Positions 1 to 7,327 are shown, counted from the stretch's first letter. The stretch is 18,281 bases of DNA from Promethearchaeota archaeon (GCA_019057735.1 JAHLWV010000017.1:1-18281), one strand, 5' to 3'. Program-made: numbers and translations. Notes: generated by a model from the letters alone, not told the origin.

Positions 1-618
1 CCAAATAGTACCCAAAAATTGAATGTTAGTTTCTACGAAGATGGAAATTTACTTCTCAGGGAAGAAACACTTCTAATCGAAGATGAAATTAAAACTGTCT
101 ACTACGAATTGGACTATCCAGATACAGAAACTCATATTGTGAATGTCACTATGAAAATTTCAAAGGGAGACACAGAATTTTATAGTAAACAATTTAATGT
201 AGAGATAATAGCGAAATTCGAAATTATTAGCGCTTCTTTTCCAGAAACAATATTGCAAGGTAGTGCAGCTCAGTTTATTTTAATTATACAGAATAACCTC
301 GATGTTTCTGAACCGTTTACATTCTATGTAAACGGAGTTTCCGTTGATACTAATCTCAATGGTTTAGGGCCTGGTACAAATAGAATAGTAGTTGAAGTAA
401 TCCCTAGCATAAACCCTTATGACTTTGGAAAAAAATCATATACTTTTGAAATAAAAGATAGTTCGAACGAGCCTATTGTAAAATACTACTATGAAGTACA
501 GATGGAATTATCGTCATTTAATTTAGTACTTTTTTACATTCTTCCTATATTAATTCCCATAGGCATTATTTTAATATACAAAAACAAAGAGATAAAGAAT
601 AAAATGTTAAGAAGATGA
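1..618 (+). CDS. C-terminal part of a membrane-anchored surface protein (5' end outside window)
   Basis: The frame is open from base 1 (first codons P-N-S-T-Q-K), so the gene begins upstream and 205 codons are visible. Most of the protein is beta-rich and hydrophilic, with an N-x-T sequon near the start, and looks like Ig-like or NEW3/CARDB-like extracellular modules, although no specific family could be assigned. Near the C terminus, about residues 173-193, there is one strongly hydrophobic segment (LVLFYILPILIPIGIILIY) followed by the basic tail KNKEIKNKMLRR. This is the usual layout of an outward-facing protein with a single C-terminal anchor and a short cytoplasmic tail. Its TGA stop overlaps the ATG of the next gene in an ATGA, so the two are probably translated from one message. 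The function is unknown; a role as cell-surface or S-layer-associated protein, or as an accessory subunit of a transporter, is inferred. Confidence 0.75.
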   Translation, partial: PNSTQKLNVSFYEDGNLLLREETLLIEDEIKTVYYELDYPDTETHIVNVTMKISKGDTEFYSKQFNVEIIAKFEIISASFPETILQGSAAQFILIIQNNLDVSEPFTFYVNGVSVDTNLNGLGPGTNRIVVEVIPSINPYDFGKKSYTFEIKDSSNEPIVKYYYEVQMELSSFNLVLFYILPILIPIGIILIYKNKEIKNKMLRR

Positions 619-2345
619 TAACGATGATTAAACGAAAGCTATTTATTAAAAATGTAATATTGGCTCTTACTCTATTTTCAATAATTATGAGTATCTGGGC
701 TGTTTCAATTAACTTAAGCAATATAACAACATTAGATAACGATGATTTTTTAGTAGATTTTAAGAATACTCTTGAATTGAAAACCGCTAGCAACGGGAAT
801 CCCCCATTGGATTACTCGGCTGTATCTCAAAACGCGTCAATAATTTATAGGTTATTCGAATCTGTAAAGTTTAACATAAACGCTTCAAAATTCAATAGTC
901 CTAATTATACTGTTATACAAATTCATTATTCAAACGGAGTAGTAGGTGATTTTAACATGACAAACGTTATTGGAGGTGAAAATTTTACTTATACGTTTAA
1001 TCCGGGATATAACACTCCTTTAGGGTTTCAAAATGTAAGCTTTTTGATATACAATGTATCTGCTTCTCTTCTTAGCTCCTCAAAACCGATAACAAACTTC
1101 ACAATTACGACCAATTATTTCATATCCCTTGACAAGACAGAATATAATCGGGGCGATACAGTCTATGCTGAATTTGGTGTAAGTAATTACCCTCAACCCT
1201 ACGATTTTAATTGGAATGTGTCAGTAGTTGACAGTGATAACGAAACTTTACAAAACATTCTATTCGATGTAGGAAATGACCTCTTTCAAACCTCTATTCT
1301 AATCGATGATAGATTTGAATTCTCAAATAAAATCTATTACTTTAAACTTAACATGACTGATGTTTCAAGCGGTATTAAGGAAGCTACATATCTACCTTTT
1401 AAAGTTTTGAATACTTTACCTGAAATTTCAGTGCCTACAGTTAAGTTTTCTATAAATCCTTTGAAAAGAACAGAAGATTGCATAGTAACATTAAATGTAA
1501 CAGACGAAGATCCAAATACACTTCCTGAAAATCTAACCGTTTCCATGGTAATCCAAACTTCTACTGGGGAATTGTTAGCTCCAATAGAATTAACAAACCA
1601 TAATAACTGGACTTTCTCAACTACTTTTTCGGTAGCTACTAACAAACCATTAGGTATATATCAAATAAATATCGAAGCTGAAGACCAATATAATGGAATA
1701 GATACCTATACTACATCTATAACCATCGAAAATAATCCTCCCAAAATATTAAGTTATACCGTAAACGGATTGAGCATGAACCAAAGTATAATTTTGAATT
1801 ATGGTGAAGATTTAGTTTTTAATTTTGATGTTACCGATGTTGAAAACACAATTGCTTATATTACAGTATCACTTATAGATGAAGAAGATATTTGGTATAA
1901 TATTACTAGAGAATATACGCCCGGTATGAAGATATCAATTCGTACAGAGGAATTAATAACTGGTATTTGGTACGCTTACATCTCTGTAACAGATATTGAT
2001 GGTGCAACGACACACCTTAATTCAGATTTTGATTTAGGACCTCAAGAAATCAATGTAGTACCTGATTTATTAACACCTATTCTGCCTTGGATTAGTTTTT
2101 CAATTGGGATTATATTTGGCGTGTTAGCAGGAGTAGGTATATTATACAAGAAATTTAAGACTAAATCTTTGGATTTCAAAAAAGCACCTTCTAAAAAAGC
2201 ACCTCAACAAAAACCTGCAAAAAAAGTGAAGCCAGATTCTTCAAGAAAAAAAGACGAAGAAGAAAAAATTGAGAAAGCTGAAGTACGAGAAGTCAAACCT
2301 CCCTCTAAAGAACCACAAAGAAAAATAAAAAGAAAGTTAAAATAA
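615..2345 (+). CDS. Type I surface glycoprotein-like protein with Lys/Glu-rich cytoplasmic tail
   Basis: This 576-aa protein has a hydrophobic N-terminal segment (about residues 12-32, after K-R-K), consistent with a signal peptide or signal anchor. A long region of repeated beta-sandwich-like segments follows, typified by the TLNVTDEDPN and NFDVTDVEN stretches that resemble Ig-like or cadherin-like repeats. At about residues 490-511 there is one transmembrane helix containing GxxxG spacing (GIIFG, GVLAG). The last 65 residues are a highly charged tail with KKAP repeats and K/E blocks. I count about 18 N-x-S/T sequons, all before the helix, as expected for an archaeal surface glycoprotein. 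The start ATG overlaps the stop of the previous gene by 4 nt, implying translational coupling and perhaps a physical partnership. The gene ends convergently with ftr, 43 nt away. The exact function is not recognisable; adhesion or S-layer association is inferred. Confidence 0.8.
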   Translation: MITMIKRKLFIKNVILALTLFSIIMSIWAVSINLSNITTLDNDDFLVDFKNTLELKTASNGNPPLDYSAVSQNASIIYRLFESVKFNINASKFNSPNYTVIQIHYSNGVVGDFNMTNVIGGENFTYTFNPGYNTPLGFQNVSFLIYNVSASLLSSSKPITNFTITTNYFISLDKTEYNRGDTVYAEFGVSNYPQPYDFNWNVSVVDSDNETLQNILFDVGNDLFQTSILIDDRFEFSNKIYYFKLNMTDVSSGIKEATYLPFKVLNTLPEISVPTVKFSINPLKRTEDCIVTLNVTDEDPNTLPENLTVSMVIQTSTGELLAPIELTNHNNWTFSTTFSVATNKPLGIYQINIEAEDQYNGIDTYTTSITIENNPPKILSYTVNGLSMNQSIILNYGEDLVFNFDVTDVENTIAYITVSLIDEEDIWYNITREYTPGMKISIRTEELITGIWYAYISVTDIDGATTHLNSDFDLGPQEINVVPDLLTPILPWISFSIGIIFGVLAGVGILYKKFKTKSLDFKKAPSKKAPQQKPAKKVKPDSSRKKDEEEKIEKAEVREVKPPSKEPQRKIKRKLK

Positions 2346-2388
2346 GAAAAATATTTTGATCTTACATTTTTAATTTCTTTATTTGTGT

Positions 2389-3300
2389 TTAAGCTAAAAC
2401 ATCGTGAAGTCGATAGTGAAACTTTCCTAGTTTCCCTCCGTAATTACCTGCACTAATCTTATTAATACCCGGAACTTGGACGGCAGCATGAATACCTAGT
2501 TTCATTGCTTCTTTGATAATTTCCTCGGATGCGCCATCAAGTATTATTTCGTATACACAATTATCTTTTTCTCCTAATAAAGAGTTATCAATTTTCTGTC
2601 GGAGAGTCGGACATAAGGGATCATTTGTTGATGCGTTTAAGAAACTGTAGACTGAGCCGACTTTAGAACCTGAACGCGCTATTCCTCCTGGAAAGGGAGC
2701 TATAATATTTTCTAAATCTTTAATTACTTCAATAGCTTTCTCAGAAGCTTCTAATGTGGCTTTCTGTGTTTCACCATATATCAAGAAATTTCCTCCGGCA
2801 ATTCCTTTTCCGACTTTGAAAATACTCTGTACTTTAAATTCCCCATCCATAACAGGAATTTTCCATGCTTCGAATGGATAAGATCCTTCAATTTTTTCCT
2901 CAAATTTATCTCCAAAAAATTTTAACTTATACCCCGTCTTGATTTCAAAAACCTTTTCTGGAACGAGAGAGGTATTTAAAGCATCAAAACAAGCTGTTGT
3001 TGGGCAAGTTAATATACACTGTCCTATTCTGTTTAGTAAAACTTGGTCCATCTTATCTTTTTTAGTTTTAAAAAACATCAAGGCAACTCCAGGGCGATTA
3101 TCGGGAGTTTTGTCTGCTGGGACATACACATCAACTCCAGCCTCTGCATCACAGTGGATTGTTGATGTTCCATAACCTGTTGCGATTTGACTAGCAATTT
3201 TTACCCAGTTTTCATTTATTGCAGTTACTAGAATCCTGGTAAAAACCGCTCCGAAGGCTTCGCAAAAAGTATCTTCTATTTCCACTCCATTTAATTCCAT
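2389..3300 (-). CDS. ftr: Formylmethanofuran--tetrahydromethanopterin formyltransferase
   Basis: Ftr reversibly moves the formyl group between formyl-methanofuran and N5 of tetrahydromethanopterin (H4MPT) in the cytoplasm. The 303-aa length fits the family (about 300 aa). The N terminus MELNGVEIEDTFCEAFGAVF is the typical Ftr start. Further family landmarks are the segment ATGYGTSTIHCDAEAGVDVY, RIGQCILTCPT, a GIAGGNF turn, APFPGGIARSGSKVGS, STNDPLCPTL and the C-terminal KISAGNYGGKLGKF. The ATG at 3300 gives exactly the expected N terminus. No Shine-Dalgarno is visible just upstream, and an AT-rich TATA-like element lies about 20-25 nt before the ATG, so the message may be leaderless. The gene diverges from mtd across about 170 nt, and mch is about 11 kb away, so three of the H4MPT C1-carrier enzymes are in this window. 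Identification is secure. Confidence 0.96.
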   Translation of the reverse strand: MELNGVEIEDTFCEAFGAVFTRILVTAINENWVKIASQIATGYGTSTIHCDAEAGVDVYVPADKTPDNRPGVALMFFKTKKDKMDQVLLNRIGQCILTCPTTACFDALNTSLVPEKVFEIKTGYKLKFFGDKFEEKIEGSYPFEAWKIPVMDGEFKVQSIFKVGKGIAGGNFLIYGETQKATLEASEKAIEVIKDLENIIAPFPGGIARSGSKVGSVYSFLNASTNDPLCPTLRQKIDNSLLGEKDNCVYEIILDGASEEIIKEAMKLGIHAAVQVPGINKISAGNYGGKLGKFHYRLHDVLA

Positions 3301-3311
3301 TTTCCAATCAA

Positions 3312-3331
3312 CTTTTTATATTTTATCTTAA
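3312..3331 (-). promoter_or_regulatory. TATA-like element upstream of ftr
   Basis: On the minus strand this reads TAAGATAAAATATAAAAAG, an archaeal TATA-box-like sequence placed about 18-28 nt before the ftr ATG. With the usual spacing of about 25 nt from TATA centre to transcription start, transcription would begin at or next to the start codon, giving a leaderless mRNA. The high AT content makes this tentative. Confidence 0.3.
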
Positions 3332-3441
3332 TATGATTCTAATTACAATTTTTAATAGAATTTGATAGTATATAACTTTGTAAGAATAAAAACTAAAAAC
3401 GTTAATTAATTATCAATCAAAAGAACTAATAGAATTTATCA

Positions 3442-3453
3442 AAATATATTTAA
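3442..3453 (+). promoter_or_regulatory. TATA-like element upstream of mtd
   Basis: AAATATATTTAA is centred about 27 nt before the mtd ATG at 3474, the spacing expected for a leaderless archaeal transcript. This agrees with the lack of any GGTG-type ribosome site in front of mtd. Confidence 0.4.
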
Positions 3454-3473
3454 TAAATTCAAAGTTGCTAAAA

Positions 3474-4316
3474 ATGAGTGAAGAAGGAAAAATATTAAAA
3501 ATTGGAATATTAAAAAATGGTACAATAGGGTCCTCTTTATTGCTTGCTTTTCTTATGGATGAAAGGGCGGAGTCAAAAAGAATTAATGTTCGGGAAGTTA
3601 CATCAGGAGCGAAAATGAATCCATCAGAACAATGTGTAGAAACTATGCAAAAATTGCTTGAATTCGAACCTGATTTGATTTTAATGTCAAGTCCAAATGC
3701 AGCTCTTAAGGGGCCAAAAGCAGCAAGAGAATTAACGGGAAACATTCCTACTATCGTGATTTCTGACGCACCTGCAAAGAAAGCTATTGATGAGTTTAAG
3801 GAGAGAAATATGGGGTACATAATCGTGGGCTGCGATTCAATGATCGGCGCTAGACGGCCTTTTCTAGACTCAGTTGAAATGAGTTGTTTTAATGCTGATT
3901 TATTAAAAGTTCTTGCGGTTACTGGTGTGTTCAACATTATAACTACTGAGTTAAATAAAGTTATAATGGACATGCTTCAAGGAAAACAACCAACTTTGCC
4001 CCAAATCACAATTAATGCAGCTAACGCTACAGAAGCAGCAGGATTTTCAAACCCATATGCTCAAGCCAAAGCCTTTGCTGCTTTTGAACTTGCCGCCTCT
4101 ATTTCAAAAATTACTGGAAAAGCATGCTTCACATTGAATGAAAGAGCGGAATATATGCCGTTATTAACTGCATCTCACGAAATGATGAAAGCAGCAGCAG
4201 ATTTATGCATAGAAGCAAGAGAAATCGAAAAGTCTAACGATTCAGTTTTAAGAACGCCTCATCACGCTAAACAGCACATTTTAACTAAGCGTAAACTATA
4301 CGAAAAAGAAGCGTAA
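3474..4316 (+). CDS. mtd: F420-dependent methylenetetrahydromethanopterin dehydrogenase
   Basis: Mtd catalyses the reversible oxidation of methylene-H4MPT to methenyl-H4MPT with coenzyme F420 as hydride acceptor; it is a cytoplasmic enzyme with no flavin or metal. The 280-aa product has the family N terminus (LKIGILKNGTIGSSLLLAF), the segment VTSGAKMNPSEQC, the loop LILMSSPNAALKGPKAAREL, IVISDAPAKKA and GYIIVGCDSMIGARRPFLD, and matches the usual length of about 280 aa. I prefer the ATG at 3474 to the in-frame TTG at 3465, because it leaves the usual short N-terminal extension and sits about 27 nt after a TATA-like element. The presence of Mtd implies that the organism makes F420. The gene is divergent from ftr and is followed by a hairpin/T-tract terminator. 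Confidence 0.96.
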   Translation: MSEEGKILKIGILKNGTIGSSLLLAFLMDERAESKRINVREVTSGAKMNPSEQCVETMQKLLEFEPDLILMSSPNAALKGPKAARELTGNIPTIVISDAPAKKAIDEFKERNMGYIIVGCDSMIGARRPFLDSVEMSCFNADLLKVLAVTGVFNIITTELNKVIMDMLQGKQPTLPQITINAANATEAAGFSNPYAQAKAFAAFELAASISKITGKACFTLNERAEYMPLLTASHEMMKAAADLCIEAREIEKSNDSVLRTPHHAKQHILTKRKLYEKEA

Positions 4317-4330
4317 ATTAGGCGATTATT

Positions 4331-4360
4331 CTAGGAATAAAAAAATCCTAGTTTTTATTT
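4331..4360 (+). terminator. Hairpin plus T-rich tract after mtd
   Basis: CTAGGA (4331-4336) and TCCTAG (4346-4351) form a perfect 6-bp stem around a 9-nt A-rich loop, directly followed by TTTTTATTTT. It starts 15 nt after the mtd stop, on the mtd strand. The minus strand lacks a T tract after the stem, so it should act on mtd and not on the convergent GTPase gene. Archaea usually terminate on U tracts alone; the stem is an extra. Confidence 0.6.
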
Positions 4361-4396
4361 TAATTTGTTATAAAAATCAAAATTTTAGAGTTAAAG

Positions 4397-5353
4397 TTAG
4401 AACTCATCCTTATTAAGGAATTTTTTCAAATTTTTGAAATCTTCCCCATTTAAAGAGTCAATAACTGTTTTGAATGTTTCAGAGGTTTTATTTTTTGTAA
4501 CAATCATCAACACGGATCCATTACTTACTTCTTTTACCATAATATAATTGTTGTCGCTTTCATATATGACAGTGGATAATTCTAAAGGTGACAACGGAGA
4601 ATCTGAAAGATTCATAATCTTTGTGAATATTTGATATATATTTGATTCAAGCGTTCCTATTTCTAGTTTCATAAATTGAAGTTTATGATGTAGATCTATT
4701 TTTCCTAAAGTTGAAGCTATTATTAGACCATCCGGTTGATTAAACAAAAAGTACTCCGAGAGTGTAATAGTCTTTAATTGATCTAGCATGTGTCTTATTT
4801 TCCCTAGTTTTTGTAGCGCTAAAGTATTTTGTTGGATTTTATAATCTAGAACTTCAATTAACCTATGCTGAGCACTACCCTCTTTCACCGATACAGGTGT
4901 AAAAGCAATTTTAGATTTCATATCATCGGTGATCTTAGCGATAAGTAGTTCATAAATTTCGTCTTCCTTTGATTCCTGAAGATCAGTCTTGTTTAGTAAA
5001 ACGTACACTTTCTCAACTTGAGGACTAAATTCAAAGATATACTTTAAAAAATTATCAAAAATTTCCTTTAAACGAGGTTCGTTTGCAGCTGAATCCACCA
5101 TGAAAACTGCCGTCATTACATCAGAAAATACAAGCTCTCGTTTTTTCTCAGAGAAGTATCTGTCCATGTAAAGTTGTTGTCCTCCAAGATCCCAGATAGA
5201 TAATTCCATAATTCCACGAAAGATAAAGTTTTCCCTCGAAACTCCTTTAGTGGGCTTTAAATTTAGAACTTTCATGAAGTTATATCCTAAACAAGTAGTA
5301 CGCAACAGTGACGTTTTACCTGCGCCACCAGGACCAAATAACAGTACTTTTAT
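4397..5353 (-). CDS. Rag/Gtr-like small GTPase with C-terminal roadblock-like domain; non-canonical start or frameshift
   Basis: The product is about 318 aa if read from the ATA at 5353. G-domain motifs in that numbering are Walker A GPGGAGKT (7-14), a switch I Thr in PTKGVS (about 35), WDLGGQQ (54-60), NKTD (121-124) and PVSVKEG around 155. The stretch after WDLGGQQ (MDRYF, then RELVFSDV and FMVDSA) resembles eukaryotic RagA/Gtr1 more than Arf. Residues from about 180 to the end (LFNQPDGLIIAST, then VIYESDNNYIMVKEV and SVLMIVTKNK) look like a roadblock/LC7-type domain, as in Rag proteins. The usable TTG at 5303-5305 lies after Walker A and cannot be the true start. An in-frame TGA (5362-5360) lies just upstream, leaving only ATA or CTG as starts. 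Alternatively, dropping one A from 5360-5358 joins ATG GTG (5366-5361) to the frame as M-V-N-D-I-K-V. The function is probably nucleotide-dependent signalling or membrane scaffolding. Confidence 0.85.
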   Translation of the reverse strand: MKVLLFGPGGAGKTSLLRTTCLGYNFMKVLNLKPTKGVSRENFIFRGIMELSIWDLGGQQLYMDRYFSEKKRELVFSDVMTAVFMVDSAANEPRLKEIFDNFLKYIFEFSPQVEKVYVLLNKTDLQESKEDEIYELLIAKITDDMKSKIAFTPVSVKEGSAQHRLIEVLDYKIQQNTLALQKLGKIRHMLDQLKTITLSEYFLFNQPDGLIIASTLGKIDLHHKLQFMKLEIGTLESNIYQIFTKIMNLSDSPLSPLELSTVIYESDNNYIMVKEVSNGSVLMIVTKNKTSETFKTVIDSLNGEDFKNLKKFLNKDEF

Positions 5354-5359
5354 ATCATT

Positions 5360-5364
5360 TCACC
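5360..5364 (-). promoter_or_regulatory. GGTGA ribosome-binding-like site before the GTPase
   Basis: On the minus strand GGTGA ends 6 nt before the in-frame ATA codon (5353-5351). The same motif and spacing precede ATG starts of other genes in this window (mch, gcvH), so it supports initiation at that ATA. The site overlaps an ATG GTG pair (5366-5361) that is out of frame by one base, so the reading is ambiguous. Confidence 0.4.
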
Positions 5365-5385
5365 ATTATGCAATTTATACTTCTA

Positions 5386-5399
5386 ATATATTTTTTATA
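5386..5399 (-). promoter_or_regulatory. TATA-like element upstream of the GTPase gene
   Basis: On the minus strand this reads TATAAAAAATATAT, about 25 nt before 5368. Transcription would then start near the ATG at 5366, with at most a very short leader before the ATA candidate start. Confidence 0.35.
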
Positions 5400-5488
5400 A
5401 AAGGATGTTTATTTAATTTTTTCTAATTATGGTTAATTTTATAGATATCAATTCCATTGACGATTGAATTAAATATAATTTTAAATTA

Positions 5489-5498
5489 CCTTAAATAC
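5489..5498 (+). promoter_or_regulatory. TATA-like element upstream of apt
   Basis: CCTTAAATAC sits about 40 nt before the apt ATG. A transcription start about 25 nt downstream (near 5520) would leave a short leader that contains the GTGATC ribosome-binding site. Confidence 0.3.
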
Positions 5499-5524
5499 AA
5501 TTTAATTTTAATAGAAAAAAGAAT

Positions 5525-5530
5525 GTGATC
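5525..5530 (+). promoter_or_regulatory. GTGATC Shine-Dalgarno site of apt
   Basis: GTGATC is exactly complementary to the GAUCAC segment next to the CCUCC anti-Shine-Dalgarno at the 3' end of 16S rRNA. It lies 4 nt before the apt ATG. Variants of the same extended motif precede several other genes here, which defines the local ribosome-site style. Confidence 0.55.
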
Positions 5531-5534
5531 AACT

Positions 5535-6062
5535 ATGAATTTGGAAGATTATATTAGAAATGTCCCTAATTTTCCTATAGAGGGAATTCAGTTTAAAGAT
5601 ATTACAACCTTATGTAAAGTCCATTCCTCTTTTAAAGAATCTTGTGATAGATTAGTTAATGATTTTAAAGATAAGGGGATCACGAAAGTTTGTGCTATCG
5701 AGGCTAGAGGTTATGTATGGGGTGGTGTATTAGCATATCAGTTAGGTGCGGGATTTATTTTAATACGAAAACCTGGAAAACTGCCTGCTGAGATATTAAG
5801 TGAAACCTATGACCTTGAATACGGAACAGACACAATCGAAATGCATAAGGATGCAATAGAAAAGGATGATAAAGTCTTATTGTTTGACGATTTATTAGCA
5901 ACTGGTGGAACCGCAAAAGCGGCTTGTAATTTAATAGAAAAGGCAGGGGGAATTGTTTCAGGAATTGCTTTTGTCATTGAACTTACGGGGAGTTTACATG
6001 GTAGAGATAAATTAGAAGGTTATGATTTTGTTAGTTTAATTAAGATTCCCGTAGAAGAATAG
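5535..6062 (+). CDS. apt: Adenine phosphoribosyltransferase
   Basis: Apt converts adenine and PRPP to AMP and pyrophosphate (purine salvage, cytoplasm). The 175-aa length is typical of Apt. Visible features are the N-terminal hood IRNVPNFPIEGIQFKDITTL, IEARGYVWG (about 55-63, where many Apts have ESRGF), the flexible-loop region FILIRKPGKLP (74-84) and the PRPP-binding loop VLLFDDLLATGGT (114-126). The ATG at 5535 follows GTGATC. The gene diverges from the GTPase and precedes the gcv cluster on the same strand, but a 142-nt gap with its own TATA-like element suggests separate transcription. MTA phosphorylase, which releases adenine, is encoded about 4.6 kb downstream, so the two genes probably serve one salvage route. 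A related purine PRTase of different base preference is possible but less likely. Confidence 0.9.
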   Translation: MNLEDYIRNVPNFPIEGIQFKDITTLCKVHSSFKESCDRLVNDFKDKGITKVCAIEARGYVWGGVLAYQLGAGFILIRKPGKLPAEILSETYDLEYGTDTIEMHKDAIEKDDKVLLFDDLLATGGTAKAACNLIEKAGGIVSGIAFVIELTGSLHGRDKLEGYDFVSLIKIPVEE

Positions 6063-6148
6063 CAAAAGAATTAAATTCAACTATTTTTATGAATTTTACT
6101 TGACCAATTTTTATCCCTTTAAATTCTCCATATTTTTTAGTCTTAAAA

Positions 6149-6158
6149 CTTAAATAAT
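6149..6158 (+). promoter_or_regulatory. TATA-like element upstream of gcvT
   Basis: CTTAAATAAT lies about 50 nt before the gcvT start and would give a leader of about 25 nt that includes the AAGGTG ribosome site. It resembles the apt element (CCTTAAATAC) closely. Confidence 0.3.
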
Positions 6159-6193
6159 TCTCTGAACTCACAATATTAAAATAAACATGTTAT

Positions 6194-6199
6194 AAGGTG
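6194..6199 (+). promoter_or_regulatory. AAGGTG ribosome-binding site fixing the TTG start of gcvT
   Basis: AAGGTG ends 5 nt before TTG 6205-6207. The next in-frame ATG (codon 21) would delete the conserved N terminus of GcvT, so this site supports TTG initiation. Confidence 0.5.
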
Positions 6200-6204
6200 T
6201 AGAT

Positions 6205-7293
6205 TTGATTACGGAGCTAAAACAAACTCCTTTTTACAATATACATGTAAGTTTAGGAGCAAGGATGGTGGATTTTGCTGGTTTTAACATGCCAGTTCAA
6301 TACGAAAGTATTATAAAAGAGCACGAAGCAGTACGCACTGAAGCTGGGGTTTTTGATGTTTCTCACATGGGCGAATTTCTGTTGGAGGGTAATGATGTAA
6401 TTGATTTTCTTCAGTATATTATGATTAACGATTTAAGCTTGCTTGAACCGTCAAAAGGTCAATATTCTTGCATGTGTTACGAAAATGGGACGGTGGTCGA
6501 TGATCTCGTTTATTATGAAGAAACAAAAAATCGATTTAGAATGATTGTCAACGCTGGAAATATCGAGAAAGATTTTCAATGGTTAAACGAGCATATCCTT
6601 GGCAAAGATGTAATAATAACCAATTTATCTTCAAAGCGATCTCGTTTAGCGTTTCAAGGACCTAAATCTGATGAATATCTCCAAGCTTTAGTAGATATCG
6701 ACTTATCATCAATAAAAAGATTTTATTTTGCTGATTGTAAGCTAAGTGGGATGCCGATTTTTTTAGCTAGAACAGGGTACACAGGTGAACGCGGATTCGA
6801 AATATCATTTGATAATGAGTATGCTGAAAAAGTCTGGGATAAATTGATAAAAGCTGGAGCGTCGCCAGCTGGTTTGGGAGCTCGAGATTCGCTAAGACTT
6901 GAAGCGACTTATTCTTTATACGGTCACGAAATAAACGATTCTATTACGCCTGTTGAAGCCGGATTGTTCTGGCTTGTTAAACCAAAAGAGGGTATTGATT
7001 ATATCGGGAAAAATATTTTGATAAAACAAAAAAAAGAAGGAACCGATCGAATCGTAGTTGGATTAAATCTATTGGATAGAGGTATTATTAGAGAGAAATT
7101 TAAAATTTTTAAAGACGGTGCTGAAATTGGATATGTAACCTCAGGTGGTTATTCACCAACTCTTAAAAAAACAATTGGTTTAGGTTTAATTGAAATACAA
7201 CATAAAAGTGAAGGAACTGAGCTTGAAATCGAAGTTCGGAATAAACTTCTTAAAGGAGTGGTCGTATCTACGCCGTTTTATCGTAATGTTTAA
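6205..7293 (+). CDS. gcvT: Glycine cleavage system T protein (aminomethyltransferase)
   Basis: GcvT takes the aminomethyl group from the lipoyl arm of GcvH, releases ammonia and hands the methylene unit to a reduced pterin (tetrahydrofolate in most organisms; H4MPT is the plausible acceptor here). The 362-aa length is normal. Family motifs are MVDFAGFNMPVQY (21-33), EAGVFDVSHMGEF (46-58), GTVVDDLVYY with the catalytic-type Asp at 99-100, VNAGNIEKD (115-123), ARTGYTGERGFEI and GLGARDSLRLEA. It starts at TTG with AAGGTG 5 nt upstream. It is the first gene of the gcvT-gcvH-gcvPA-gcvPB cluster, with gcvH 34 nt downstream. Residues that decide folate versus methanopterin cannot be judged from the sequence alone. 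Confidence 0.96.
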   Translation: MITELKQTPFYNIHVSLGARMVDFAGFNMPVQYESIIKEHEAVRTEAGVFDVSHMGEFLLEGNDVIDFLQYIMINDLSLLEPSKGQYSCMCYENGTVVDDLVYYEETKNRFRMIVNAGNIEKDFQWLNEHILGKDVIITNLSSKRSRLAFQGPKSDEYLQALVDIDLSSIKRFYFADCKLSGMPIFLARTGYTGERGFEISFDNEYAEKVWDKLIKAGASPAGLGARDSLRLEATYSLYGHEINDSITPVEAGLFWLVKPKEGIDYIGKNILIKQKKEGTDRIVVGLNLLDRGIIREKFKIFKDGAEIGYVTSGGYSPTLKKTIGLGLIEIQHKSEGTELEIEVRNKLLKGVVVSTPFYRNV

Positions 7294-7327
7294 ACTAAAA
7301 GAAGTTAAAAATAAATTGTGAAAAATT

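Noticed and set aside
3402..3409. TTAATTAA palindrome between ftr and mtd
   Set aside because: An 8-bp AT-only palindrome is common in this composition and has no further support.
3413..3973. 186-codon open frame on the minus strand opposite mtd
   Set aside because: It lies antisense to the strongly supported mtd gene, and its composition (Ser/Ile/Phe-rich) is typical of a shadow frame.
5303..5305. TTG at 5305-5303 as start of the GTPase
   Set aside because: It would delete the intact Walker A motif encoded immediately upstream in the same frame, so it cannot be the functional start.
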